Shown here piece after piece: positions 9,400 to 17,092 of a stretch of 63,398 nt of DNA (within the stretch, counting starts at the first letter, position 1; each line of letters begins with the position of its first letter). The notes beneath the pieces were generated by a model that did not search any database, had not been told where the DNA came from, and worked only from the letters and a program-made list of their open reading frames with translations. The stretch lies in NCBI GenBank assembly GCA_001942185.1, contig MKJV01000103.1:1-63398 (forward strand), written 5' to 3'. The translations under genes and the position numbers were made by a program. Source of the DNA: Pseudonocardia sp. CNS-004. GTDB lineage: Bacteria; Actinomycetota; Actinomycetes; Mycobacteriales; Pseudonocardiaceae.

Positions 9400-9987
9400 G
9401 TGTCCGATGGGACGCCCCGCGCACCACGGCGCATGAGGGTCGATGCCGCCGAGAACCGGGCGAGGGTGCTGGTGGCGGCAAAGGCGGTGTTCACCGAACA
9501 CGGAGCACGAGCGTCGCTCAACGAGGTGGCCAAGCGTGCCGGCGTCGGCTCGGGAACGCTCTACCGACACTTCCCGTCGCTGCAGGCGCTGCTCGTGGCC
9601 ATCATCAGCGAAGACGTCGAGAAGCTGTGCGAACGGGGCCGGGACCTGATGACCCAGCACGACGCGGACACCGCGCTGCTGCGGTGGCTACGGGCTTTCG
9701 CCTCCCACGCCTCGGCGATGCAGGGTCTGCTCGCGACGCAGCTCGCGGTGGAGTTCGTGCCCGGCGACGGCAATGCCCTCGCCGCCTGTCACGACGCCAT
9801 TTTGTCCACCGGCGCCGCCCTCCTGGACCGGTCGAAGCGGGAGGGATCCACGCCGCCCGATACCGGCATCCGAGACGTCTTGCGCCTCGCCAACGCGATC
9901 GCCTGGGCGAGCCAGCAGGCACCCGAGGATACGAACCTCATCGATCGGCTGTTCGCGATCTCACTCGGCGCCCCACCTAGGGCCTAG
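9400..9987 (+). CDS. TetR family transcriptional regulator
   Basis: An intact 195-residue protein. The DNA-binding domain covers residues 15-65, with the helix-turn-helix ASLNEVAKRAGVGSGTLYRH followed by FPSLQALLVAI. The C-terminal ligand domain resembles the TetR subgroup with LRAFASHASAMQGL. The start is GTG 9400, preceded by a GGAGGG ribosome site. It is divergent from the LLM/SnoaL gene, which it probably represses. The stop codon lies inside the 6-bp target duplication of the adjacent IS remnant, which inserted exactly at the gene's 3' end. Confidence 0.92.
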   Translation: MSDGTPRAPRRMRVDAAENRARVLVAAKAVFTEHGARASLNEVAKRAGVGSGTLYRHFPSLQALLVAIISEDVEKLCERGRDLMTQHDADTALLRWLRAFASHASAMQGLLATQLAVEFVPGDGNALAACHDAILSTGAALLDRSKREGSTPPDTGIRDVLRLANAIAWASQQAPEDTNLIDRLFAISLGAPPRA

Positions 9988-9988
9988 C

Positions 9989-10330
9989 TGTACTGACGCG
10001 GGACGTTGTTGACGGTCACGCGGCGAGGCGGGTGGCCGGGGAGCGGCCGCCGAGGGCGGAGTGGGCGCGTCGAGTGTTGTAGTGATCGACCCAGCTGTCC
10101 AGGGCGGCGAGTCGTTGGTGGTTGGACAGCCATGGGCGGCCCAACCGGCCAGATGACGGTGCACCATCAGTTGGCGGGCGTAGACGGTGGTGCGGGCGTT
10201 ACGGTGCGCCATGGAGGGCCTCCTGGGCTAGGAGTAGGTGCGTCAGACACACCCACCCCGCCTGGAGGCCCTCCCCTCGTTCAAGCCGACACGCCGTGGA
10301 ACGGCATCAACAACGTCCTGGGTCGCTACA
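9989..10330 (-). mobile_element. Internally deleted IS481-family element (non-autonomous, 342 bp)
   Basis: Both ends start TGTA and share the inverted segment GGACGTTGTTGA. The element is flanked by the direct repeat CCTAGC (9983-9988 and 10331-10336), a 6-bp target duplication. Inside lie only the first and last parts of an IS481-type transposase. A strong hairpin (GGAGGGCCTCC pairing with GGAGGCCCTCC, about 10211-10275) sits just upstream of the transposase start, as in intact relatives that block read-through. The element cannot make transposase itself but keeps both ends, so it could be moved in trans. Confidence 0.85.
10016..10212 (-). pseudogene. IS481 transposase remnant (N- and C-terminal pieces joined)
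   Basis: From ATG 10212 about 27 residues (MAHRNARTTVYARQLMVHRH) match the N-terminus of IS481-type transposases. After a junction near 10125 the C-terminal tail WVDHYNTRRAHSALGGRSPA follows in another frame and ends at 10016. The whole catalytic DDE core of about 250 residues is missing. The length between start and stop is not a multiple of three. Confidence 0.85.
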
Positions 10331-10501
10331 CCTAGCGCGGCGGCCCTAGCGCTGATTTCCACTTCGATGCTCCTCGATGCCCGGCCCGACCGCGCGGCGT
10401 GGACCGGCGTCCACGACCTCACCGGCCAACCGGTACAGGGCCGCCTCGCGACCCATGCCGCACGAACCCGCCGCACGAACCCGCCGAACCACCTCGGCCG
10501 A
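10331..10501. other. Short intergenic stretch after the IS element
   Basis: After the right-hand target duplication there are about 165 bp without a recognisable gene. It contains a direct repeat of the type CCGCACGAACCCG (about 10455-10485). A 36-codon minus-strand frame reading MGREAALYRLAGEVVDAGPR is possible but unsupported. Confidence 0.4.
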
Positions 10502-11575
10502 TCACGAGGGGGCGGCATCGCGGAGGGCGCTCGTGATCATCGCGCGCAGCTCGTCGGTGCCGTGCCGCCGCGCGCGCTCCAGCTCGGCGTCGGCCCGAGC
10601 GCGTAGGGCGGACTCCGCATCCGCGCGCTCCCGGGCCGCGGCCAGCTCTTGTTCCACCCGGTGCCCGGCCTCGCGCTCGGTGGCGAGCGCCTGGACCGCC
10701 TCCCGGCGCGCGGCCTCCACCACGCCCAGCTCGGTCTGCAGCCGGTCTTGTTCCGCGGCTGCTGCGGCCGCCTCCTCGCCGAGCCTCAGCCCTTCGTCGC
10801 GGCCGGCCACCAGCTCCGCGCTCGCCCGTCCGGCCTCCTCACGCGCCTCGCTCAGCCGGGCGCGCAGCCCCTCGGTCTCGACGCGCCACTCCTCGGATCG
10901 GGCCTGTGCCGCCTCCCGCTCGGCGGCCGCACGCTCGGCGCCTGCCGTCGCGGCCCGAGCCGTCTGATCGGCCTCCGCTGCGCGTCGATCGGCCTCCCGC
11001 GCACGTTCCTCAGTCCGGTCACGCCCCTCCACCGCCTCCTGCGCCTGCTGACGGGCGGCGCCGAGCGCCTCGGTCGCCTCCAGCGCCTGCCGGGCCGCGG
11101 CGGCAGCCTGCTCGACGGCTGCGGCCCGCTCCTCCCCCGCCTGCGCCGCCTGCTCCCGCGCCGCCCGCGCGTCGCGCTCCGCACGTTCGCGGGCCTGCTG
11201 CGCGTCGACCCGCGCCGCCTCGGCCTCCGCAGCACCCCGGTTGGCCGTTTCCACCGCGGCCAGTGCGCCACCCTCGACCTCGTCCAGCCGCGCCCGGACC
11301 AGCTCGAGCGCCGCGGCCAGCTCCGCCACCGGCCCGCGCAGCGCGTCGACGTGTTCCCTCAGCCGGTCGGCGTCGAGCTGGAACGTCGCCCGCCCCGCAT
11401 CGAGCCCGAGCGCGTCGAGGGCGTCCCGTTCGGCCCGCGCCATCTGCGCGCACGTGCGGCCACCCGGCCACCGGGTGTCGCGGCAGAACGAGCGCCGCCT
11501 GCCGCCCTGCGGTCCGGGCGGGGGCAACTCGGCCCGGCACTTGCTGTAACCGCAGCGTACGGCCTCGTCGATCAT
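10502..11575 (-). CDS. Coiled-coil protein with N-terminal Cys-rich motif
   Basis: An intact 357-residue protein. The first about 45 residues hold four cysteines (CGYSKC, then single Cys residues near 31 and 42) that could form a zinc ribbon. From about residue 50 to the end it is almost pure Ala/Glu/Arg heptad sequence, a long continuous coiled coil reminiscent of KfrA-type plasmid proteins. I do not recognise a catalytic domain. Such proteins often bind DNA or act in segregation; that is inference only. A perfect palindrome 74 nt upstream could be its operator. Confidence 0.75.
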   Translation of the reverse strand: MIDEAVRCGYSKCRAELPPPGPQGGRRRSFCRDTRWPGGRTCAQMARAERDALDALGLDAGRATFQLDADRLREHVDALRGPVAELAAALELVRARLDEVEGGALAAVETANRGAAEAEAARVDAQQARERAERDARAAREQAAQAGEERAAAVEQAAAAARQALEATEALGAARQQAQEAVEGRDRTEERAREADRRAAEADQTARAATAGAERAAAEREAAQARSEEWRVETEGLRARLSEAREEAGRASAELVAGRDEGLRLGEEAAAAAAEQDRLQTELGVVEAARREAVQALATEREAGHRVEQELAAARERADAESALRARADAELERARRHGTDELRAMITSALRDAAPS

Positions 11576-11889
11576 GGTTCCGCAGGCTATCAGTTCGATG
11601 TTTTGAAACCGACAGTGGCTAAGTCAGTTCCATCAACGAAGCCTGCCACCAACGAAACCTGTGTTTCGTTGGGAGGTATCAGGGCTGGAGATGGAGGCGG
11701 GTCGGGCAGGCAGCGCGTGAGGCCGGGGCCGTCGGAACGGGATCACCCACACCACACGCCGGGGGGATCGCCGCTCGCGCGCCTGCCGGCGATATTGCGC
11801 GCCGGTTCCGCCGCGGGACCTGGATGCAGGCATCGCCGGAGGTGATTGCGTCCCACCCGGAGCGGTCCGCGACTGCCACGATCACCGGT
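11576..11889. other. Divergent intergenic region with no additional gene
   Basis: About 314 bp between the coiled-coil gene and GrpB. Apart from the palindrome at 11649-11672 I see no coding frame with typical codon bias and no RNA gene. Confidence 0.5.
11649..11672. promoter_or_regulatory. Palindromic operator-like site upstream of the coiled-coil gene
   Basis: CCAACGAAAC (11649-11658) and GTTTCGTTGG (11663-11672) form perfect 10-bp arms around CTGT. A third half-site of the type CAACGAAGCC lies at about 11635, and the local sequence is AT-richer than its surroundings. The spacing from the coiled-coil start codon (11575) fits an operator or promoter. Confidence 0.45.
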
Positions 11890-12482
11890 ATGACCGAGTT
11901 CGATCCCGCCGAGACACCGGCGTGGGCGGTCGAGGAGGTCCGCATCCACGACTACGACCCGGGGTGGCCCGCGCGCGCCGAGGTCTTCGCAGGCGAGCTG
12001 CGCCGGCTGCTCGCCGACTGGCTCACGGGGCCAGTGGTCCACGTCGCTCGACGGCCGTACCGCACATTCGCGCCAAACCCGTGATCGACCTGCAGGCGGC
12101 GGCTCTGGATCCGGCGGCGACGATCGGCGACACGCGGGACGCGCTGGCAGCCGCCTCGTGGTTCTTCGTACCCCGCGAGCTCGATCGTCAGCCTTGGCGG
12201 TGGTTCGTCGTCCGCGCCGACAGCGCAGGCCGGCACCGCCTGGCGCACCTGCACCTGATGCGACCGGACGAACCCCGCTGGGGACAGCAGATCGCCTTCC
12301 GCGATCGGCTCCGCGACGACGCCACGTTGCGCGACGAGTACGCGGACCTGAAGGCCACAGCGGCCCGGCGGTTCGGGCGGGATCGCGAGGCCTACACCGC
12401 CGCGAAGCGCGCGTTCGTCCGGCGCGTCCTCGATGGCGCGTCACCGATCAGGAATCCCCCGCCGCATCGTCGGTCCGGGTAG
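11890..12482 (+). CDS. GrpB family (UPF0157) nucleotidyltransferase-like protein, frameshifted
   Basis: ATG 11890 gives MTEFDPAETPAWAVEEVRIH followed by the GrpB signature DYDPGWPARAEVFAGELRRL. One base is missing near 12044; restored, the chain reads VVHVGSTAVPHIRAKPVIDL, the core family motif (G-S-T-A-V, then K-P-x-I-D-L). The rest (HLHLMRP, FRDRLRDD, YADLKATAARRF, YTAAKRAFVRRVL) is standard. The length of about 185 residues is normal. The family is related to nucleotidyltransferases, but the cellular role is unclear. It lies directly upstream of the sigma factor gene. Confidence 0.85.
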
Positions 12483-12510
12483 ACCCGCACCGGTGGAAGG
12501 ATGGGTGACC

Positions 12511-13517
12511 ATGACCGACGCCAGTTGGCTCGGCTCCGACGAGGCCGCGTTCATCGCGGTGGCCCGCTCGGGCGACTCCGCGCGTTCGCGCTCATCACCG
12601 AACGCCATCGGCGTGAGCTGCGGGTGCACTGCTACCGGATGCTCGCGAACTACGACGATGCCCAGGACCTGACGCAGGAGACGTTCCTGCGGGCCTGGAA
12701 CAAGCGGGAGTCGTTCAAGGGCGATGCCACGCTGCGGACCTGGCTGTACCGGATCGCGACGAACGCCTGCCTCGACTTCCTGGAGAAGCGCAACAACCGC
12801 ATCCCCGTGCCGTCCGAGCTGCCGGACCCCGGCTCCGAGTTGCCCTACCTGCAGTCCTACCCCGACCGGATGCTGCCGGAGGACCCGCAGGAGTCGGTGG
12901 TGGCGCGCGAGACGATCGAGCTGGCGTTCATCGTCGCGGTGCAGCACCTGCCGCCGCGGCAGCGGGCGGTGTTCATCCTGCGCGACGTCCTCGGCTGGCC
13001 GTCGTCGACGGCCGCCGACGCACTCGGACTGACCGTCGCGTCGGTGACGAGTGCGGTGCAGCGGGCGCGGGTGACGATGCGGGCGCAGCTGCCCGGCCGC
13101 CGCCTCGACTGGCGCAGCCCCGCCACCCACGAGCTGTCGGACGTCGAACGCGGTGTGGTGAAGGCGTACATCGACGCGCACGAGCGCAACGACCTCGACG
13201 GGCTGACGTCCCTGCTGCGCGACGACGTGCGCTTCGCGATGCTGCCCGACCCGGGCACCGTGGTCACGACGGCTGAGGACGCGGTGGAAGGCTGGGTCGC
13301 CGGTGGGCTCTTCCAGCCCGGTCACGACGACTGGCGCGGTCTCGCCACGACGGTCAACCGCATGCCTGCCGCCGCGCTCTACCTCCGCACCTCCGGCGCC
13401 GCGGGGTACCGGCCGTTCGCCATCGCGGTCCTGCACGTCGTCGACGGGAAGATCGCCGAGCTCACCGGGTTCGGGAGCACCGACGAACCGTGGCCGGGCC
13501 TGCCCCCGACGCTGTGA
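12511..13517 (+). CDS. ECF RNA polymerase sigma factor with C-terminal SnoaL-like domain, frameshifted
   Basis: ATG 12511 starts MTDASWLGSDEAAFIAVARS; a shift near 12578 leads into ITERHRRELRVHCYRM. Sigma region 2 contains DDAQDLTQETFLRAW and TWLYRIATNACLDFL. Region 4 contains LPPRQRAVFILRDVLGW and TVASVTSAVQRARVTM. From about residue 205 there is an NTF2/SnoaL domain (VVKAYIDAHERNDLDGLTSL), as in SigG/SigJ-type ECF factors, where the extra domain controls activity in place of an anti-sigma factor. No anti-sigma gene is adjacent, which agrees. Total about 335 residues. Confidence 0.9.
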
Positions 13518-13535
13518 TCGGCGCGGGAGCGCTGG

Positions 13536-14156
13536 TCACCGCTCCCGGACCGCGAAGGTCAGGTGGGTGACCCGCTGCGTCGGCTCCGCGCTGATCGGCT
13601 CCAGGGCCACGCGGCCGGCATCGACGCCCTCGAACAGGCGGACTCCGGAGCCGAAGAGCACGGGCGACACCGCTATCGAGAACTCGTCGACCAGGCCCGC
13701 GTTCAGGTACTCCAGGATCGTCGCGCCACCGCCCGCGATGCGGACGTCGCGGTCGCGGGCGGCCTCGCGAGCCTGGTCGAGCGCGGTCTCGATGCCGTCG
13801 TTGACGAAGTGGAACGTGGTCCCGCCCGGCCGTTCCCAGGGGTCACGCTCCTCGTGCGTCACGACGAAGACCGGAGTGTGGAACGGCGCCTCCTCCGGCC
13901 ACATCTGCTCGCCGGCGTCGAACATGCGCTTGCCCATCACGCTCGCGCCGGTGCGCTCGAACGTCTCCCGGACGATGTCGTTGTCGCGCCCCTCCTCGCC
14001 GCCCTCGCCGAGCTTCAGGTTCTCCCGGATGAACCGCTGCGGGAACACCCACGCCTGCAGTTCCATCCACTGCTGCCCCATCAGCTCCCCGAGGGACCCG
14101 GGCGCGATGAACCCGTCCAGCGACATCGACACGCTGAAGAACACCTTCCCGGCCAT
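13536..14156 (-). CDS. RibD C-terminal/dihydrofolate reductase-like family protein
   Basis: The 206-residue frame from ATG 14156 shows the RibD_C fold: KVFFSVSMSLDGFIAPG at the start, RTGASVMGKRMFD, TPVFVVTHEERDPW, VRIAGGGATILEYLNAGLVD and EFSIAVSPVLFGSG. These proteins reduce pyrimidine- or dihydrofolate-like substrates with NADPH, but most actinobacterial members have no assigned substrate. The start overlaps the SRPBCC stop by one base (TGATG), so it is the third gene of the ArsR operon. Confidence 0.88.
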   Translation of the reverse strand: MAGKVFFSVSMSLDGFIAPGSLGELMGQQWMELQAWVFPQRFIRENLKLGEGGEEGRDNDIVRETFERTGASVMGKRMFDAGEQMWPEEAPFHTPVFVVTHEERDPWERPGGTTFHFVNDGIETALDQAREAARDRDVRIAGGGATILEYLNAGLVDEFSIAVSPVLFGSGVRLFEGVDAGRVALEPISAEPTQRVTHLTFAVRER

Positions 14157-14641
14157 CAGTCCGGGGCTCCCTTCCGCACGATCTCGGCGACGTAGGCGGC
14201 CAGGTTGCTCAGGGTCTGCCGGCCGCCCTCGATCGCGTGGTACCTCTCGACTGCCTCGTCGCGCAGTTCCTGGGTGGGGAACACCGTTCGCATCTCGATC
14301 CGGGTCGCCGCGCCGTCCGGCGCGAAGGTCAGGACCGACTCGAAGGCGTTCGGGTCGTCGCGGGACTCGCCGTGGAGCAGCGCGATCCGCTCCGGCGGGA
14401 CGATCTCGGTCCAGGATATCCACTCCTGGTAGTCCGTCCCGTCCGGTCCGTGCAGCACGAAGTCCCACTCCCCGCCGACGCGGAACTCGAAGGACCGCGT
14501 GGTGGTGGTGAACCCCTCCGGTCCCCACCACCGCGACAGGTGCCGGACCTCGGTGAACGCCTCGAACACCAGCTCTCGCGGGGCGTCGATGACCCGGGAG
14601 ATCACGATCTCCCGGTCGGCGGTCGCCTGCTCCACCATCAC
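14156..14641 (-). CDS. SRPBCC/AHSA1 family protein
   Basis: An intact 161-residue protein with the AHSA1-like START-domain pattern: VISRVIDAPRELVFEAFTEV, LSRWWGPEGF, GGEWDFVLHGPDG, then ERIALLHGES and TRIEMRTVFP. The fold has a hydrophobic ligand cavity. In actinobacteria such genes typically follow an ArsR regulator, exactly as here (stop of the ArsR gene at 14642, start at 14641), suggesting a small ligand-responsive operon. Confidence 0.9.
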   Translation of the reverse strand: MMVEQATADREIVISRVIDAPRELVFEAFTEVRHLSRWWGPEGFTTTTRSFEFRVGGEWDFVLHGPDGTDYQEWISWTEIVPPERIALLHGESRDDPNAFESVLTFAPDGAATRIEMRTVFPTQELRDEAVERYHAIEGGRQTLSNLAAYVAEIVRKGAPD

Positions 14642-14995
14642 TCATTCCTCCTGCCGTGCCTGCTCGAGGTCCTGCACGTAGGCGTCCAGCCGGTCGAACC
14701 GCTCGTTCCAGAACCGCTCGAACCCGCCGGTCCACTCGTGGACCGGCCGCAGCCCGCGGGCGTCCAGGCCGTAGAGGCGCTGCTTGCCCGCCCCGCGGAC
14801 CCGCACCAGCCCCACCTCCCGGAGCACTCGCAGGTGCTTGGACGCCTGCGACTGGCTCATCCCCAACACCTGGGCCACGTCGGTCACCGGCCGCTCGCCC
14901 GTCCGCAGCAGCACCAGGATGTCGCGGCGCTGCGGCTCGGCGATCGCGTTGAACGCGTCCGACGTCGTCGCTGCCCGTGCCATGCCATTGATCAT
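14642..14995 (-). CDS. ArsR family transcriptional regulator
   Basis: A 117-residue winged-helix protein with FNAIAEPQRRDILVLLRTGE, VTDVAQVLGMSQSQASKHLR and VRVRGAGKQRLYGLDARGL. It lacks a metal-binding Cys cluster, so the signal is probably not a metal. The first in-frame ATG (14995) overlaps a putative operator, so the ATG at 14983 (MARAATTSDAF) is the more likely start. It heads the operon ArsR-SRPBCC-RibD-like. Confidence 0.9.
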   Translation of the reverse strand: MINGMARAATTSDAFNAIAEPQRRDILVLLRTGERPVTDVAQVLGMSQSQASKHLRVLREVGLVRVRGAGKQRLYGLDARGLRPVHEWTGGFERFWNERFDRLDAYVQDLEQARQEE

Positions 14996-15005
14996 ATTCC
15001 GATAT
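14994..15005. promoter_or_regulatory. Candidate ArsR operator/promoter
   Basis: The AT-rich near-palindrome ATATTCCGATAT sits at the upstream edge of the ArsR gene in otherwise GC-rich DNA. Autoregulation at this site would explain why the downstream ATG (14983) is used. Confidence 0.4.
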
Positions 15006-15090
15006 AGGAAAACGTCAAGCCGTACGGGTCGCCGCCAACGGCGCCCTCGAACGAGGGGGGCGACGGAGCCGTCTCGGTCTCGCTTCCGCC

Positions 15091-15150
15091 CGCAGCAGCT
15101 TCATGACCGGCGCGGAGGTCTACGTCGACGGCGGCGCCGGCCAGGTCTGA
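15091..15150 (+). pseudogene. C-terminal remnant of an SDR gene
   Basis: The frame reads SSFMTGAEVYVDGGAGQV then TGA at 15148-15150, the unmistakable end of a classical SDR (FMTG-E-V-VDGG-GQV), but no SDR core precedes it: about 90 bp upstream is the ArsR promoter. Just downstream (about 15153-15200) a frame reads GITELVGFEVTDEPSA, similar in pattern to the end of the nearby ECF sigma gene. The stretch looks like debris of past deletions. Confidence 0.65.
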
Positions 15151-15197
15151 CGCACGGGATCACCGAACTCGTCGGGTTCGAGGTCACCGACGAGCCG

Positions 15198-15761
15198 TCA
15201 GCGCTTCCTCTCGTACCGGGTCAGCACTACACCGCCGGGGAACGTCCGGGTCTCGAGCAGGTACAGGTCCACCCAGCTGTCCAGCGCCGTGAAGAACGGC
15301 GTGCCGCCGCCCACCATGACCGGGTGGGTGGCCAGCGCGTACTCGTCGATCAACCCGGCCCGCATGGCGGCCGCGGCGAGCGTTGCGCCGCCGATCTCCA
15401 TCGGGGCGCCGTACCCGGCCTTGAGCCGGGTGATCTCGGCGACCGCGTCGCCGCTGACCAGGCGGGTGTTCCAGTCGACGTCGTCGACCGTCGAGGAGAA
15501 CACCACCTTCGGGGTGTCCCGCCAGAGGCGTGCGAACTCGATCTCCAACGGGACGGCGCCGGGCTGCTGGTCGGCGGTGGGCCAGTAGGAGCTCATCGTC
15601 TCCCACAGCCTGCGCCCGTACAGCGACAGGCCGGTCTCCCGCAGCTGGTCGCACCACCACCGGAACAGCTCGTCGCTCGGCCCGCTCCAGCCGATGTCGT
15701 CGCCCGGCGCGGCGACGTACCCGTCCAGGGTCACGTTCATGCCGAAGACCAGTTTCCGCAT
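15198..15761 (-). CDS. RibD C-terminal/dihydrofolate reductase-like family protein
   Basis: An intact 187-residue protein of the same fold as the product of 13536-14156 but clearly diverged: KLVFGMNVTLDGYVAAPGDD, GLSLYGRRLWETM, PKVVFSSTVDDVDWNTRLVS, MEIGGATLAAAAMRAGLIDE and THPVMVGGGTPFF. It probably uses NADPH on a small heterocyclic substrate. It stands alone, with the promoter side shared with the HD-domain gene at 15905. Confidence 0.9.
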   Translation of the reverse strand: MRKLVFGMNVTLDGYVAAPGDDIGWSGPSDELFRWWCDQLRETGLSLYGRRLWETMSSYWPTADQQPGAVPLEIEFARLWRDTPKVVFSSTVDDVDWNTRLVSGDAVAEITRLKAGYGAPMEIGGATLAAAAMRAGLIDEYALATHPVMVGGGTPFFTALDSWVDLYLLETRTFPGGVVLTRYERKR

Positions 15762-15904
15762 CGCGTCAGCCTCCCGTGGGTCGATGTCACACGTACAGAC
15801 GGTCGCGGCGCGCGAACGTCATCGGCACAGATCGTCAAGGGTCTCCCGTGCCCTCGTGGTCGCCCGAGTACCTTCAGGCATGCTGAAGCTTCGAGGAGGA
15901 CACG

Positions 15905-16571
15905 ATGGACGCATACGGGGACCTGCCGTTCCCCCGCACCGCACTGGCCGAGCAGGCCGCGCGCTTCGCCCGGGAGGTGATTCCCTCGCCGATCTTCAAC
16001 CACAGCATGCGCACGTACCTGTACGGGCGCTTCCTCGGCGAACAGCAGGGGTTGCAACCCGGTCGGGACTACGACGACGAACTGCTGTTCCTCGGCTGTG
16101 TCCTGCACGACGCAGGCCTCGGCGGAGCCGGTAACGGCGAGCAGACCTTCGACGTCGACGGCGCCGACCTCGCCGCGGGCTGGCTCACCGAGCGGGGCGT
16201 CGCAGCGGACCGGGTGGACGTCGTGTGGGACGCGATCGCCCTGCACCTGAACTTCGAGGTCGCGTCCCGGAAGCGCCCGGAGATCGCACTCGTGACTGCC
16301 GGGGCCGGCTACGACCTCGGGCCTACCGGTCCCGAGCTCCCCGACGGCTACGCCCAGCGCGTCCACAGCGTGCTACCCCGCCTGCACGCCGCCGCGGTGC
16401 TGCGCGACGCGATCGTGGGTCAGGCCCTCGACAAGCCGCAGAAGGCCCCGCCGTTCACCATGCCGGGGGAGCTGGTCCGGCAGGTGACCGGGCAGTCGTG
16501 GCCGACGTGGCGAGAGCTCATGGAGGGTGCCGGTTGGGGCGACTACGACGGCTACCAGCCTGAACGGCCCG
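15905..16571 (+). CDS. HD domain-containing protein
   Basis: ATG 15905 follows a strong GAGGAGG site. About 222 residues carry the HD pattern FNHSMRTYLYGRFLG (first His), LFLGCVLHDAGL (H-D), and a later His/Asp region (WDAIALHLNFE). Such proteins are metal-dependent phosphohydrolases, often nucleotidases or cyanamide hydratase-like. The frame continues into the next gene because the stop is missing: one extra C at about 16570 would give GYQP followed by TGA, so I place the real end there. Confidence 0.8.
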
Positions 16572-16627
16572 CGTGTCACATCGGCGCGGCCCACGTCGTC
16601 CCTGGGGTGACGACCCGAGGAGCGATC

Positions 16628-17092
16628 GTGTTGAACCAGCGCATGAACCGGCGGATCCTGCCCGTCCAGAACAAGCTGCTCAACCCACTGGTGGCCGGGC
16701 TGATCGCCCGCGGGCTGGAGCCGCCCACGTACGCCGTGCTCGAGACCGTGGGCCGGCGCACGGGGAGGGTGCGGCGGGTCCCGGTGGCCAACGGCCTGGA
16801 CGGCGACACTTTCTGGCTGATCGCCGCGCTCGGCGAACGCAGCGCGTACGTGCGCAACCTGCGTGCGAACCCGCGGGTCCGGATCAAGGCGCGGCCCGCG
16901 CTGGTGCGCGACGGGATACGCAGCCGCTGGCGCACGGGCACCGCGCACCCGCTGCCCGGTGACGACGCGGCCGCCCGCCACCGCGCACTCGGCCGCGGCC
17001 GGCCCGGCTACCGCCTCGACGGGGTGCTCCTGCGCGCCCTCGCCGACGGCGGCCGGATGCTCACGATCCGGATCGACCTCGACCCCGAGTGA
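16628..17092 (+). CDS. F420H2-dependent Ddn-like nitroreductase/quinone reductase family protein
   Basis: GTG 16628 lies 7 nt after a CGAGGAG site. The 154-residue product has the split beta-barrel Ddn pattern: LETVGRRTGRVRRVPVANGL, FWLIAALGERSAYVRNLRAN, VRIKARPA, and near the C-terminus AARHRALGR. Family members bind deazaflavin F420 and reduce quinones or nitro compounds. By raw sequence it is fused in frame to the HD gene, most likely an artefact of a lost stop. F420 use agrees with the several F420-type enzymes in this window. Confidence 0.85.
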   Translation: MLNQRMNRRILPVQNKLLNPLVAGLIARGLEPPTYAVLETVGRRTGRVRRVPVANGLDGDTFWLIAALGERSAYVRNLRANPRVRIKARPALVRDGIRSRWRTGTAHPLPGDDAAARHRALGRGRPGYRLDGVLLRALADGGRMLTIRIDLDPE

